The notes: a model not told the origin generated them from the sequence alone. Shown: positions 32,245 through 43,465, counted from the first letter of the stretch. The stretch is DNA of 64,000 bases from Monodelphis domestica (GCF_027887165.1 NC_077233.1:220862017-220926016), one strand, 5' to 3'. Program-made: numbers and translations.

Positions 32245-32372
32245 AAGTACAAATAAGGAAACGGAGACCTTGAGAATGGCTTCTGAATGGCTTGACCAAG
32301 GAAAACAAAATAGCATCCAGTTCCCCTAACTTCCAAACCAGGACTCTTCCCATTAGATAACACTGCCTCCAA
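32245..32372 (-). mobile_element. MIR fragment
   Basis: TAAGGAAACGGAGACCTTGA, then GGCTTGACCAAGGAAAACAA and CCAAACCAGGACTCTTCCCA. Confidence 0.6.
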
Positions 32373-33224
32373 GGTATCTAAGAGTATCATATTTGTTTGA
32401 GAACTGGGAAAGCAGGGACAGCACTGGAGAGATGGGAAGTAATAAAGCATCTGTGTAACACCTGTGAGTCTCTTCCCAGCTCCCTCTTAAATATCAGCTG
32501 TCAGGTAGGGTAACCGGAAGCTTGGGATGCTTTTGCTTCTTGGAATGGACCATCGTAACCAAGAGCCTCCCAGGTCACCTAGGTTCATGAGAACCCCTTG
32601 TTACAGCCCTTCTCACCTTCAGAGTACATGGAAATCCCCAGAAAAGAGCCCTCTCCCTTTCTCAGAGCCTTAACCCTGGAACCAGAGGCTCTGACCCTCC
32701 CGTACCCTTGCCCAGGCTTCCCCCCTCCCGACTTTTAGCATGTCCAACCTGAAACTTGATCCCGACATGGATCACATACGTGTCCATCCGTGGGATCCAC
32801 CTGCCCCCCGTGTGATGGCAATGTCATGGTGTGTGGCGACCAGATGATCAAGGGAACCCTATTAAGGGGTGGAGACTCCCCTGGGCAGCTGCCTGCTTCC
32901 ATCTTCTTGGATGTCTTTTCCCAAAGGCATATGTGAGCTGGCCCTTGTCATCACCTCAGTAACCAAACATCTCCTGGGCCTTTTTTTCGCCTTGTTGTTT
33001 TTCACTGGGATTGTCCCAGAACCCTACCTCCCTGACCCTAGGATTTCCTACAAGGCCGCCTGAGACACCAGTCATCTCAGGACTGACAGTGATACTTGAA
33101 AGCTACTATCAATCTTCTCTTTATTTCTACTCCCCCAAGTCCTTTTCAGCAGCTTCTCAAATTCATCGGCCTTCCTCTGAGGTTCTTACCTGGGGTCTTG
33201 GAATCTTTGTGTCTGTTTGGCAAT
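32373..33224. other. Repeat-poor block, no gene recognised
   Basis: About 850 bases without a recognised repeat. Open frames at 32869-33063 and 33011-33232 are short and unrecognised. Confidence 0.4.
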
Positions 33225-33385
33225 TTCGATAACTATTTCAATACGGTTGGTTTCCTTTGTAATCCTATGTAGTTTATTTTGTACACTTAAAAAGTGTAGC
33301 CAGAAAAAGTGTCCTTTGTCCTCGCCAAGGAAAGGACATAAAGGACCAGGACATAAGAAAGGTTAAAGACTGCTCTAAGCCCAGG
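33225..33385 (+). mobile_element. hAT-like MITE family copy 3
   Basis: GGTTGGTTTCCTTTGTAATC, TAGTTTATTTTGTACACTTA and AGAAAGGTTAAAGACTGCTC; matches the copies at 3960 and 28110. Confidence 0.55.
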
Positions 33386-33764
33386 AGGTCTCCTGGAAAC
33401 TAGTCACTCTCCTTCCTTTCCCTCCCCTGCCTTTCCCCCACCCCACCCCAGATCCGGTTCAGCTGCACTGCAGATGAAAGGAGGGTCAAATCTGTTAATC
33501 TGCTGAACTGGGGTGGGGGTGGGCTATGAAGCTGGGGAGAAGGGGGTTGGAAGCAAGGGCATGAAAGTCTTAGAGACACTAAATCAGGCTACATGGTCAT
33601 TAGCTCCAGGAGTGTCAGGAGGTCAGAGGGTAGGAAGGTGAAGACAGGAAAGGTCATTTGTAACATTACCCAAAGCTCCCATCCTCCCACAACCCCATAC
33701 CAGTTCAGCCATGCCTCCTGAGTAAGGCAGAGAGTCCTGCCCCTTTTCACATCGTCAGTAATTA
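33386..33764. other. No recognised feature
   Basis: Pyrimidine-rich at 33405-33455 and G-rich (GGGGTGGGGGTGGG at 33509-33522). No gene or repeat recognised. Confidence 0.4.
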
Positions 33765-34263
33765 ATAGTCAAGGTATATGGGGTGTTCAAGGAGGACGAA
33801 TACCTCTGACTTGCCCTCTTCAGGCTGCTTATCCCCCTGTGGTGCCCACCTGTCTCCCACTCTCACCTGTGGCTCCAAGAAGCTGTAGCATGCCTAACGG
33901 CCACAGCCCTGGAAAACCATTTCAGCAGCCAGATTGAGGACAACCAACAGGTCTCAAGATTTCCCCTGTGGAAGAATGGGTAGATGAGAACAATCTGTTT
34001 CAACAGCCACGAAGGCAGCTGAAGAGGGTGCTGTAGAGCTTTCGAGCTTGGTCAGACATGGAAGATGCCAAGGTCACCCACTGCATCCCAGGCCATCACC
34101 GGTCATCCTGACTTTTTGTCTTACCACTTGGATGACTCCAAAAGGGAAAGTAAGGCTGAAGACATTGTGCAACTCTGCCTCACTTAAATCCAACTCATGA
34201 CTGTGTCAAGACGTTACCCCTTGATGTCACTGGTCCTCTCTGAAAGGAAAGATGAATAACAGT
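33765..34263 (+). mobile_element. RTE-type element, longest uninterrupted copy
   Basis: Runs from AAGGTATATGGGGTGTTCAA to GAAAGATGAATAACAG, with GCCAAGGTCACCCACTGCAT, TAAATCCAACTCATGACTGT and GATGTCACTGGTCCTCTCTG. It aligns with 28386-29140, 36478-36835, 39503-39790 and 47459-47700 (all minus). The AAC-type terminus and family distribution suggest the 3' end of an RTE LINE or an RTE-mobilised SINE. Confidence 0.7.
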
Positions 34264-34409
34264 TAACAGTCAGACCCTGTAGAGGAATCTGCCTCTCCTT
34301 GCCCATCATCCTGACCATTGTAGTACATGCTACTTTTTTGAACTACTCTTTATTGGAAGTTGAAAGGATTCGAAAGTAAAAGAAATTACATATAATTGAA
34401 AAAAGGGCA

Positions 34410-34575
34410 TTGCTCAAAGATACCTGAGTTCTGCTCCTGACTTTGCTACAAATTGGCCTGTTGATTTTGGGCAAGTCATTTAATTCTTCTGGGCCTCAGT
34501 TTCCATATCTGCTAAATGAGGGGATTGATTAATATGGCCTCTAAGATCCCCTTCACACACAAATCTGTGATTTGC
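34410..34575 (+). mobile_element. MIR-like SINE
   Basis: GGGCAAGTCATTTAATTCTT, GGCCTCAGTTTCCATATCTG and ATATGGCCTCTAAGATCCCC. Confidence 0.85.
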
Positions 34576-34619
34576 CCATTGGTTGTTTCTCCACTATGGA
34601 CAAGGGGAAAGAGGATTGA

Positions 34620-34870
34620 ACTTAGAGCAGGGATATGCTGGAGCCAACTCATACCAGCCTCTGAAAGCTGGTTGTTAAATTTTTAGTACAAACATTTACA
34701 CTACAGAAATCAGCAAAAGCTATAAATCAAGGCTTGATTTATTGCTATTTTGAATGCCTGGGCTAATGAAATGATAAGGAAAATGTTACTAATATAGATT
34801 AAACTTAAAGTTGTGTCCTACATACTTTTTTTCCAATGAGAATCAGTTGTCAATCACTTATAGGAACACT
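34620..34870 (+). mobile_element. Unclassified dispersed repeat, copy 1
   Basis: ATTTACACTACAGAAATCAG, AGGCTTGATTTATTGCTATT and AAGTTGTGTCCTACATACTT match 41100-41570 once the SINE there is removed. Being present twice is the evidence; the family is not known to me. Confidence 0.6.
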
Positions 34871-34914
34871 CCTGAGAGTCAAAAGACTTTGGTTTAAGTT
34901 ACATCTCACTGTTA

Positions 34915-35160
34915 GCTAGATGATGCGGTGGATAAAGCAAATGGATCCAGAGTCAGGAAAATATGAGTTCAAATCTGATCTCAGACACTTAACCAGCTAT
35001 ATGAGCCTTGCAAGTCATTTAACCTCTGTGTACCTCATTTTCTTCAACTGTAAAATGGCAATAATAATAACACCTACCATACAGGGTAGTTGTGAAGATT
35101 GAGTAAGATATTTGTAAAATACTTAGTATGGTGCCTAATAAATGCTTATTCCTTTTCCTC
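34915..35160 (+). mobile_element. MIR with SINE-B-like head
   Basis: CTAGATGATGCGGTGGATAA head, GATCTCAGACACTTAACCAG, then the MIR-type end AACACCTACCATACAGGGTA and AGTATGGTGCCTAATAAATG. Confidence 0.85.
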
Positions 35161-35164
35161 CCTG

Positions 35165-35310
35165 TCACTTGCAGGCTGTATAATCTTAGGCAGTTCAACT
35201 TTTCTGACCTCAGGTCTCTTATCTATAATAATAGTTCATCTGTATAAAAGCAGAGATCTGTATTACATGACTTCTTGAGATGCCTTTCAGTTCTTAGTTC
35301 TGTGTACTTG
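35165..35310 (+). mobile_element. MIR-like fragment
   Basis: GCAGGCTGTATAATCTTAGG, TGACCTCAGGTCTCTTATCT and GCCTTTCAGTTCTTAGTTCT. Confidence 0.6.
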
Positions 35311-35379
35311 AATACAATCAAAGAAGATACAGGGATATGCTTGGGTTGGGGAAAGTCACAACCAAAGCTCAGCACCATT

Positions 35380-35581
35380 GTTTTTTTAAACTCTTACCTT
35401 CCGTCTTGGAGTTAATACTGTGTATTGGCTCCAAGGCAGAAGAGTGGTAAGGGCTGGGCAATGGGGGTTAAGTGACTTACCCAGGGTCACACAGCTGGGA
35501 AGTATCTGAGGCCAGATTTGAACCTAGGACCTCTGTCTCTAGACTTGGCTTTCAATCCACTGAGCTACCCAGCTGCCCCCG
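35380..35581 (-). mobile_element. SINE-A, full length, with 10-base TSDs
   Basis: CAGCACCATT at 35370-35379 and 35582-35591. One of the least diverged SINE-A copies in the window. Confidence 0.96.
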
Positions 35582-35699
35582 CAGCACCATTTTTAAAGAA
35601 ATCCCCATGACTTGAAACTTCCTCCAGCATAGCCAATCCCCATCCTTACTAGGCCAAACCTAGGATCCAGTGGACCTTAGCTCTTCCCATTCTCCAACC
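35582..35699. other. No recognised feature
   Basis: Short unique-looking stretch beginning with the SINE's right TSD. Confidence 0.4.
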
Positions 35700-37440
35700 A
35701 ATCATTAATTTATCCATTTAATAAGCATTTTTAACCCCCCTGCCATGCAAGAGTATGGGAATATGAAGATGAAAAATAAATTGGCCTTTTCCTTAAGAGT
35801 TTGTAATCTGATGGGAATGGAGGGGAGGGGAGAGAAGAAAAGAACATACACACAAAATAAAGTATGAAGCTGACACAAAGGAATTTCCAGAGAGAAGGGT
35901 ACTACTAACTGGGGAAAGTACTTTAGGTTTCTGATAGGAGGTGTTACTAACTTAGATTTTGAAGGAAGCTAGTGATTCTGCACGTTAGAAGTAAGGAAGG
36001 AGTACATTTATAGGCATGACATATAGCCTGGGCAAAGTCACAGACCAGAGATGGTATATCATGTATGGAAAACTACAAGCAGATCAGTTTGACTAGAACA
36101 TAATAGGCAAAGGGAGTTGGTATGAAATAAGTCTGGAAAAGTAAGCAAGAGCTTAAGTAAGCATTAGAAAAAAGCTTAAAAGTAAGCATTCATTCCTTGA
36201 ATGCCATTGTTTTCTTGATTAGAGAAGACACATGGTTGGATTTGTCCTTTAGGAATATCAATATGGTAGCTCTGTGGAGGATGGACTGAAGATGGGATAG
36301 GTTGAGAACAGAAAGGTCAATAATGAAATTATTAAAGGCTTCCTATTGTTTGGGTGGTTAAGCAAGAAGTGATGAGAACCTGAAGCAGGGTGGGGGCTAT
36401 GAGAATGAAGAGAAGATAGTGATATATTGTGAAGGCAGTAGTCACAAGACTTAGTAACTGATTGGATATGACAGATCTTGTTGTTTGTCCTTCATTTTTA
36501 GAGGACTAATGACATCATGGGGTGATGTAATGACTCATGTATGAATTGGATTTAAGTGAAACAGAGTTGCCCAAAGTCTTTGGTCTCACTCTCTCTTCCA
36601 GAGTCATCCAAATCCAATGGCAAAAGAAAAGCCACTGGATTTGGCCAATGGCAATGACCTGGGAAGCAGTAGATAACCTTGGCATCTTCGACGTCTGACC
36701 AAGCTTTAAGCACTTCACAGTGCTTGTTTTAGCCACCCTCATAACAACTGGAACAAATTGTTCTCAACCACTGGAAGAAGTCATCGCATTCTTGGGCCAA
36801 ACACCCCACTAACTCATTGACATATTTGGTGCAGGTAAGGGAGAGGGAAGAGCAGAGGATGATAGGTAAGGAAGAGGGAAGAACAAAGCATAACTCTAAG
36901 GTGGTGAGCCTGGATGACTGAAGAGATTGAAAATGCTCTCAAGAAAAATAGAGGAGTTTGGAGAAGAAAGACAATGGAGAGAGAATGAGTTCTACTTTGG
37001 ATAGGTTGAGTTTGAAATGGCCACAAGTCATCTAACTGGAGATGCCCAAAAGGTAATGTATGACTAGAGCTCAGAAAAGAAACTAGGGCTATATATATAT
37101 AAAGATCTGGGAGCTGTCTGCATAGTTATGGTTCTTGAGCTCATGGGAGTTGATGAGATCACTAAATCAGAAAGTGTAAAAAAAGAAGAGAGGAGGGTCT
37201 GTGTGAATTCTAGACTTTGGTATAAGGTGTGAGATGATATTGTAAAAAAGAATCCAGAAAGATAAGGGGAGACCTAGGAAAGCAATGGCATGAAAATCCA
37301 AGAAAGAGGAAGTTCCCTAAATGAGGGGAATGATCAATAGTGTCAAAAACCAGGCCAAACAGATGAGGACTAAGAAAAACTGTCAGATTTAGCAAGTAAG
37401 ATTATTGGTAACCTTAGAAAGAAGAGAATGGATAACTGAA
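35700..37440 (-). mobile_element. L2 LINE fragment with RT remnant, split by an RTE-type copy
   Basis: Starts with the L2 terminus (AATAAGCATTTTTAACCCCC) and proceeds upstream. On the minus strand 36814-37026 keeps a PFQTQPIQSRTHSLS stretch corresponding to the HLKLN-S-KTEL segment, and 37210-37395 keeps VFDTIDHSPHLGNFLFLGFS, the AFDTVDH RT motif. No intact frame remains. Confidence 0.85.
36478..36835 (-). mobile_element. RTE-type element inserted in L2
   Basis: TTGTTGTTTGTCCTTCATTT start, GAATTGGATTTAAGTGAAAC, ACTCATTGACATATTTG end. L2 sequence continues on both sides. Confidence 0.8.
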
Positions 37441-37459
37441 TAATGAAGTAGGAAGCCAA

Positions 37460-37960
37460 ATTGCAAAGACTTACAAAATAAATAAGAAGCCAGCAATGCC
37501 ACTACTAGGCATATGCCCAAATGAAGTCAAAGATACAAGAGAAAGAATGCATATATACAAAATTATCTATAGCAGCACTTTTAGTTATAGCAAAGAACTA
37601 GAAACAAAACAGGGTTCCATCAATTACAAAATGGCTGAAGAAATTATGGTATAGTCATGGTACACAGTGCCTGGCACATAAGGGGTTTATTGATTGATTT
37701 ATTGATTGACTAAGCATATTAATGGAATGGAATATTATTGCACCATAAGAAATAACGAATATGAAGGATTCAGAGAAACATCACAAGATTTGTATGAACT
37801 AATATACGAAGTATACAAAAGCAGGTGAATAATTTATTCAGTGACCACAATAATCAAAACAAAAAACAATTCTGAAAGACAAAAACTCTGACCAATGTAG
37901 AACTTATCATGACTTTAGAGTACCATTGATGAAGCATGCCTCTCATGACAAAGAAGTAAT
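37460..37960 (+). mobile_element. Old L1 3' fragment
   Basis: CCAGCAATGCCACTACTAGG and TATAGCAGCACTTTTAGTTA encode remnants of the LLG-YP and ALF-V-KN motifs; AATGGAATATTATTGCACCA, then AGAAACATCACAAGATTTGT, match the region downstream. Interrupted at 37660-37712. Confidence 0.8.
37660..37712 (+). mobile_element. Short L2-type terminus inside the L1 fragment
   Basis: CACAGTGCCTGGCACATAAG followed by TTTATTGATTGATTTATTGA resembles the last 50 bases of L2 or a MIR/L2-ended SINE; the L1 sequence resumes on the right. Confidence 0.55.
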
Positions 37961-38057
37961 GGACTTAGAAGTTAAGAACAAGACATTATTTTCAGAAACA
38001 ATGTGTTGGGTTGTTTTAATTGACTATACTTATTTGTATAGAAGGAAAGATATCTGC

Positions 38058-38383
38058 AGGGCATCCAGCTAGCACAGTGCATAGAGCGCCAGGTCCGAAG
38101 TTAGGAAGACTCCAGCCTCAAACACTTATTTGTTGTGTGACCCTGAACAAAACATTTAACCCTGTTTGCCTCAATTTTCTCATCTGTAAAATGACCAGAA
38201 GAAGAACATGGCAAACCACTAGCTATGTGAACCCTGAATAAGTCACTTAACTTTTTGCTTTGGTTTCCTCATCTGTGAAATGAGCAAGAGAAGGAAATGG
38301 CAAACCACTCCAGTATCTTTGCCAAGAAATCCCCAAATGGAGATTCATAAAGAATTAGGCACAACTGAAATTGATGAACAACG
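38058..38383 (+). mobile_element. SINE-B with partly duplicated middle
   Basis: The first copy runs to CATGGCAAACCACT (38219); then AGCTATGTGAACCCTGAATA restarts earlier in the element and runs to the 3' end ATTGATGAACAACGAAGG. Either a second truncated SINE-B or an internal duplication. Confidence 0.85.
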
Positions 38384-39425
38384 AAGGTATCTATGGGCTG
38401 GGGTCAGAGGAAGAGTGGGTAATGAAAGTGATACCCAAAAAATAAGAAAAGAAAGAAAAGAGCATTGATGAAACATTTTTAAAATATACAGTAGAAAGCA
38501 GATGGCAGTTTAGAAGGGGCCACAGAAAAGCAGGCAGTTTTGTTGCCATCGTGTTAAATTTAATATACACTTAAAATTTTATGTAACAGAAGTTCGTGGC
38601 TTCATATAAATTTCCTTTCCTGTTCTTTGTATTCTGAAATAGTCACATTTGTTGATGTTTAAGTTCATAATAAAAGAACATTTTTTGAAAGAAGAAACAA
38701 AAAAGAAGTGAATGGAGTACCAAGAAAAAAATGCTAAGCTGACAGCATTTTTAGGAGCTAAACTTCAAAAGAAGGAGACAGAGGAAGAAAACCTGAAAAG
38801 ATGGTAAGCTCAAATGAACTTTTTTTTAGTGATGAGGAAGTTCTGGCCATGTTTGTAAACAGGAAGAAAGAAGCCAGTGGAGGAGGAAGAGAGTCTAAAA
38901 ATGGGGAAAAGGCAAACTCACTGAAAATATGGGAGGGGATGGAACTAAGGAGAGGGGTTATGCCCACTTCAATAGTAGAGCAAAGAAGAAGAGAGTGGAG
39001 AATGAAATTGAAATGATTTAAAACTTAGAGCTGAAGAGAAGAGAGAATATAAGATGGATAGTCTCTATTATGTATGAGGTAAGTTCTTTTGTTGAAAAAA
39101 GAGGGGGGAAAGTGAGGTAGGGAGCTGCAGGAAAGAAGGTTTAGAACAGATCCTGAAGGAAATAGAATAGGGAATCAATCAGGGAAGAGTAGGAAGATTG
39201 GCTTGCATCAGCAAAGGATCAATTGGGATTACATAACATGAATTGGCAGTGGACCCAGTCAATATGATTTTGTGGCTTCTTTCATTGTCATTTAGCAGCA
39301 TAGGTATAGGAGCAGAGCAGGGGAAGATAGGAGTAATACAAGGCTGGATCCTGGAAAGGGATAAAAGACAACAGGATAAAGGGGAAAAGGATTCTACAGT
39401 AAATGAATGAACAAAAAAAAAGAAA
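38384..39425. other. Unassigned 1 kb, purine-rich
   Basis: No family recognised. It holds AATAAAAGAAC at 38669 followed by an A-rich stretch, which could be an old polyadenylated insertion, and A/G-rich sequence to 39420. Open frames here (38801-39016, 39179-39445) are unrecognised. Confidence 0.35.
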
Positions 39426-39429
39426 GAAA

Positions 39430-39862
39430 AGAAAAACCTAACCACATACTAAGCATTACCTATGTGCCAAGCACTGTGCTTAAGTGTTAGGGATATACCT
39501 CTCTAGTTGCTGTTTGTCCTTCATTCTCAAAGAAGAACAATGACATCACAGGATGATATTCTGACTTTCCAGTGAATTGGATTTAAGTGAGGTGGAGTTG
39601 CACAGTCTTCAGTCCCTCTCTTCCAGAGTCATCAAAGTCCAGTGACAAGACAAAAGTCAGAATGATTGGTTATAGCCTGGGTTGCAGTGGATGCCTTTGT
39701 TGTCTTCATTGTTCTAAGCCCTCTTCAGTGCCTGCTTCAGCTGCCTTCATGAGTATAAGAATAAATTGTTCTCATTGACCCATTCTGCTACAAATAGAAA
39801 AAACAAGACTGTCCCTCCTCTCAAGGAATTCAAGTTCTAATTAGAAGACACTACACATGTGT
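39430..39862 (-). mobile_element. L2 terminus split by an RTE-type copy
   Basis: CTATGTGCCAAGCACTGTGC (left) and CTCCTCTCAAGGAATTCAAG (right) are adjacent parts of one L2 3' end. Confidence 0.85.
39503..39790 (-). mobile_element. RTE-type element inserted in L2
   Basis: GTTGCTGTTTGTCCTTCATT, GAATTGGATTTAAGTGAGGT and TCCAGAGTCATCAAAGTCCA. Confidence 0.8.
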
Positions 39863-39958
39863 GCACCATTAGACTATGGACTCCTCCAGAGCAAAGACAA
39901 GTTTTCACCTCTCTATGAATCCCCAGTGTTTAACACTATGCTTGGCACATAACTAACT
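39863..39958 (+). mobile_element. L2 3' end
   Basis: CATTAGACTATGGACTCCTC and CACTATGCTTGGCACATAAC. It faces the preceding minus-strand L2, so the two tails meet. Confidence 0.75.
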
Positions 39959-39960
39959 CT

Positions 39961-40033
39961 TTAAAAAAATCCTTGCCTTCTGTCTTAATATTGTTTCAAA
40001 GACAAAAGAGTAGCACGTGCTACCTAGTTGCCT
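39961..40033 (-). mobile_element. SINE-A 3' fragment
   Basis: AAAATCCTTGCCTTCTGTCT and AAGAGTAGCACGTGCTACCT; truncated. Confidence 0.7.
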
Positions 40034-40091
40034 CTTATAACTAGCTCTTAATTTTTTTTTCATTTACTGATATAAGAAAGTTCAGCTACAG

Positions 40092-40412
<321 letters not shown>

Positions 40413-40724
40413 ATCACCAGAGCTCAGTCTAGACAGAATAGGACTTTTCCCATTAGTTTAATGCAATGACTTCCCTTGAGAGAGAAGGGTTGAATAGGGG
40501 AAAGGGAATTATGGCCCCTAAAAGCAGGAATAGGAACTAGGGTTAGGATTCCACTAAGGGAGGGAACTCACTTTTCCACTTCAGTTCTCAGCAACTTCCC
40601 TGTAACTTATGCTTTCAGAGAGTTGTATGGAGTAGTGAGAGAGGAAGTGCTCTGCCTAGGAGAGTATGAACATTCTTGCCTGATTTGGGATCTTGAATAA
40701 ACTCATTAAAAGCCCTACTGATGA
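40413..40724. other. No recognised feature
   Basis: Unique-looking sequence without gene or repeat recognised. Confidence 0.4.
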
Positions 40725-40962
40725 TGTTTAATCATTTTTCAGTCATGTCTTCATGACTCCCATTTTCTTGACAAAATATCAGGGAGTAGTATGCCATTTC
40801 CTTCTCCAGCTCATTTGACAGATGTGGAAACTGAGACAAACAACATTAAGTGACTTGCCTAGAGTCACACAGTAAGTGTTTGAGGCTGGATTTGAACTCA
40901 TGAAGATGAGTCTTCCCAACTTCAGACCTGGCCCTCTATCTACTGCACCACCTAGCTGCCCC
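40725..40962 (-). mobile_element. SINE-B, full length
   Basis: TTTTTCAGTCATGTCTTCAT start, TTTCCTTCTCCAGCTCATTT, GGATTTGAACTCATGAAGAT, CACCACCTAGCTGCCCC end. Confidence 0.93.
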
Positions 40963-40979
40963 ATCTGTTATTTAGTTCA

Positions 40980-41063
40980 TACAGCCAGTATGTATTGGAA
41001 GCAAGACTTGAACCTCAGACTTTCTGGCTCTGGGGCCAGCTCTCTATCCACTTCACTATAATG
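40980..41063 (-). mobile_element. MIR fragment
   Basis: GCAAGACTTGAACCTCAGAC and CCAGCTCTCTATCCACTTCA. It directly follows the SINE-B, which may have inserted into it. Confidence 0.65.
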
Positions 41064-41099
41064 CCTTTGGACTATGTCCTTTGAGATAAATCAGAAAAA

Positions 41100-41570
41100 T
41101 GAAAGGTACCAGATTCCCTTTTCCGGGGAGAACGCCAACTGTGCTAGAACCAGATTTTACTGGCTCAAAAGATCAAATCGTTCAGTTTTTGGTGTGAGCA
41201 TTTATACTTCATAAATCAGCAAATGCTGCCCATCAGGGTCTGATTTATCATTTTGCTGATTGCCTAAAATTGAGAGAGGGAAAAATATTAATAATAAGGA
41301 TTAAACTTTTTTCAACCCTTACCTTCCATTTTAGAACCAATACTAGGTTTTTGGTTCCAAGGCAGAAGAGGCAGTAAGGGCTAGGCAATAGGCATGAAGT
41401 GACTTGCCCAGGGTCACCCAGCTAGGAAGTATTCCGGGTCACATTTGAACCCAGGACCACTCCATATCTAGGTCTGGCTCTCAATCCTGCAGATTTAATT
41501 TAAAAAGTGTGTCCTATGTACATTTTTTGAGGAGAGAACCAGTGGTTAACCCTTCACCAGCACATCTCTG
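41100..41570 (+). mobile_element. Unclassified dispersed repeat, copy 2, split by SINE-A
   Basis: ATTTATACTTCATAAATCAG, GGTCTGATTTATCATTTTGC, and after the SINE AAGTGTGTCCTATGTACATT. It corresponds to 34620-34870. Confidence 0.6.
41308..41492 (-). mobile_element. SINE-A
   Basis: CAACCCTTACCTTCCATTTT start, ACTTGCCCAGGGTCACCCAG, and GTCTGGCTCTCAATCCTGCA end (head truncated). ATTTAA/ATTAAA words at the two edges may be remnants of a TSD. Confidence 0.92.
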
Positions 41571-42088
41571 CCATTCCTCAGGGTCCAACTGGCCCAACAA
41601 TGGTTCCCAGTTCACTAGTTATCCCCCCCTAAACTCACCTCTACCCTGATCCTCACCCTCTCCATCAGCTCTCCTACATTGTTGCCCAAGAAGAGATGGA
41701 TCTTCGGGCTACCCTCCTTTCTAGATTAGTCCTTCTTAGAGCCAAAGCTGATAGGAAAACTATTTCTGGGGCCACAAGCTTCACCTGCTGAGGAAGAACC
41801 GAATAACAGAAAGGGGACGGGGCTTTTTATGATTTCATTCCAGAGCCAAATCAGATAAGGATAATTATCCTCTCCTGGGATATTAGGCCGCCCCTCCCCT
41901 CTCCCCGCAGCTGACAGCTGTGTTATTGGTTGAATCACTTGGGTCCAGAAATCAAGTATTAATTGTTCCTGTATCTTGGTGACTCCGGGAATAGCAGTGA
42001 ATGGCTCTTTCTGGAAATTCAAGATCATTTATTTTCAATTTGCTGTTACAGACATGATTCCAGTGGATGAGACCAATTAGAAAGCAAG

Positions 42089-42089
<1 letters not shown>
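41571..42089. other. Repeat-poor block, candidate regulatory DNA
   Basis: GGATAATTATCC (41859-41870) is a perfect 12-base palindrome with two inverted GATA cores and a TAATTA core. CAGCTGACAGCTG (41908-41920) holds two CAGCTG E-boxes. AAGTATTAATTG and TTCAAGATCATTTATTTTCA follow. Dense known-type motifs in repeat-free DNA suggest an enhancer, but this is inference without alignment. Confidence 0.4.

Positions 42090-42137
<48 letters not shown>
42090..42137. repeat. (CA)n microsatellite
   Basis: About 23 uninterrupted CA units. Confidence 0.98.
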
Positions 42138-42199
42138 ATTAATAACAAGAACAAGGAGATTCTGGACATAGTTGTCAATCTCAGTTCTGGAGGTTTTTA

Positions 42200-42755
42200 A
42201 TCAAATCAACAAATATTTCCTGAGCATCTATTATATGCCAAGACCTGGGGTTGGGAGGGAGAGTACTTCCAGGAGGAAATCTATTACAGTCTATTTGGGG
42301 AGTCAAGAGACCAACATGGGAGAATTTACCTTAGGAAATATTTCCAAAGGAGTTCCAGTTAGAAGAGTTTTCAGGAGGCAGTATGGTCAGTGTCTAAAGA
42401 ATTATCTTTGCTAAAAGCTCTGAACGAGTCTACAACAACCAAATAATCCAACATTTATTAAGAACCTACTAGGTGCAGTGGTAGCTCAGGGGATTGAAAA
42501 CCAAAACTAGAGTCAGGAGGTCCTGGGTTCAAATCTGACCTCAGATACTTCCTACCTTAGTGACCTTGGGCAAGTCCTTTAACCCCCATTGCCTAACCTT
42601 TACCACTCTTCTGCCTTAAAACTAATAAATAGTAATGATTTTAAGATGGAAGGTAAGGATTTGGGGAAAATAAAATAATATAATATAAATTTTTTAAAAA
42701 TTAAATTAAAACTAAAAAAAAAAGAACCTACCATGCTCCAGACACTGTGAAAGGG
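42200..42755 (-). mobile_element. L2 3'-end fragments split by SINE-A
   Basis: TCAACAAATATTTCCTGAGC (42207) starts one end; a second, AATAATCCAACATTTATTAAGAACC in two parts about 42442-42469 and 42723-42750 with CATGCTCCAGACACTGTGAA, is split by the SINE. The stretch between them (42250-42440) is weaker. Confidence 0.65.
42470..42722 (+). mobile_element. SINE-A with long A/T-rich tail and TSDs
   Basis: AGAACCTAC at 42461-42469 and 42723-42731. Head TAGGTGCAGTGGTAGCTCAG; after AGATGGAAGGTAAGGATTTG comes a 60-base A/T-rich tail (AAATAAAATAATATAATATA). Confidence 0.92.
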
Positions 42756-42757
42756 GA

Positions 42758-43235
42758 TCAACTTGGAATGAGGATCTGGATTCTATCTCTAGCACTCTTT
42801 CTAGTAGCTGTGTAACTAGAGGCAGAGTCACTTAGGTTGTCTAAGCCTTTTGTTTTTCAGGCATTTCAGTTACAGCTGACTTTTCAGGACCCCATTTGAG
42901 GTTTCCTTGGCAAAGATAGTAGAGTGGTTTGCCATTTCCTTCTCCAGCTCATCTGACAGATGAGAAAACTGAGACAGAGTTAAGAGACTTGCCCAGGGTC
43001 ACACAGCTAGTGTCTGAGAACAGATAGGAATTCAGGTCTCCCTGATTCCAAGTCGGATGCACTATCCGTTGCACAACCTGGCTGCTAAGTCCTAGTTTCC
43101 TCATTTTAAACATGGGGACAATAGTGGTTCCCTGTGGTACCCGCCTCACAGAGTCCTTGTGAAGCCCAAATGAGAGAATTCTTGTAAGTGCTTTGTTAAA
43201 CCTAAATTATCCAGTGAATGCGAGCTGTTACTCTT
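42758..43235 (+). mobile_element. MIR split by SINE-B
   Basis: TCTAGTAGCTGTGTAACTAG (left) and GTTTCCTCATTTTAAACATG, GTGAAGCCCAAATGAGAGAA (right) give one long MIR. Confidence 0.85.
42855..43087 (-). mobile_element. SINE-B inserted in MIR
   Basis: TTTCAGGCATTTCAGTTACA start, TTTCCTTCTCCAGCTCATCT, GGTCACACAGCTAGTGTCTG, and GTTGCACAACCTGGCTGC end. Confidence 0.92.
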
Positions 43236-43334
43236 ACTATGGGATATCCCTTTTCTGGGGGAGTCGGAATAAGAGCATGGCCTTGAGGAACACAAGGACG
43301 TGGATAGCTGCCTAACACGGGGGCTCTTCCTCTA

Positions 43335-43465
43335 CCCACATGTGACTGTTTCAGGGAGGGGGAAGGAGAAGGAGGGAAAGAATTTGGAACTCAACATTTA
43401 AAAAAACAAACATTAAAATGGTTCTTACATTCAATTGGGAAAAATAAAATATGATTTAAAAAGAT
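43335..43465 (+). mobile_element. Short L1 3' tail
   Basis: AGAATTTGGAACTCAACATT, then TGGTTCTTACATTCAATTGG and AAAAATAAAATATGATTTAA. Confidence 0.65.

Noticed and set aside
38560..38700. Processed pseudogene 3' end with AATAAA
   Set aside because: There is an AATAAA and an A-rich stretch, but no coding remnant or TSD could be recognised.
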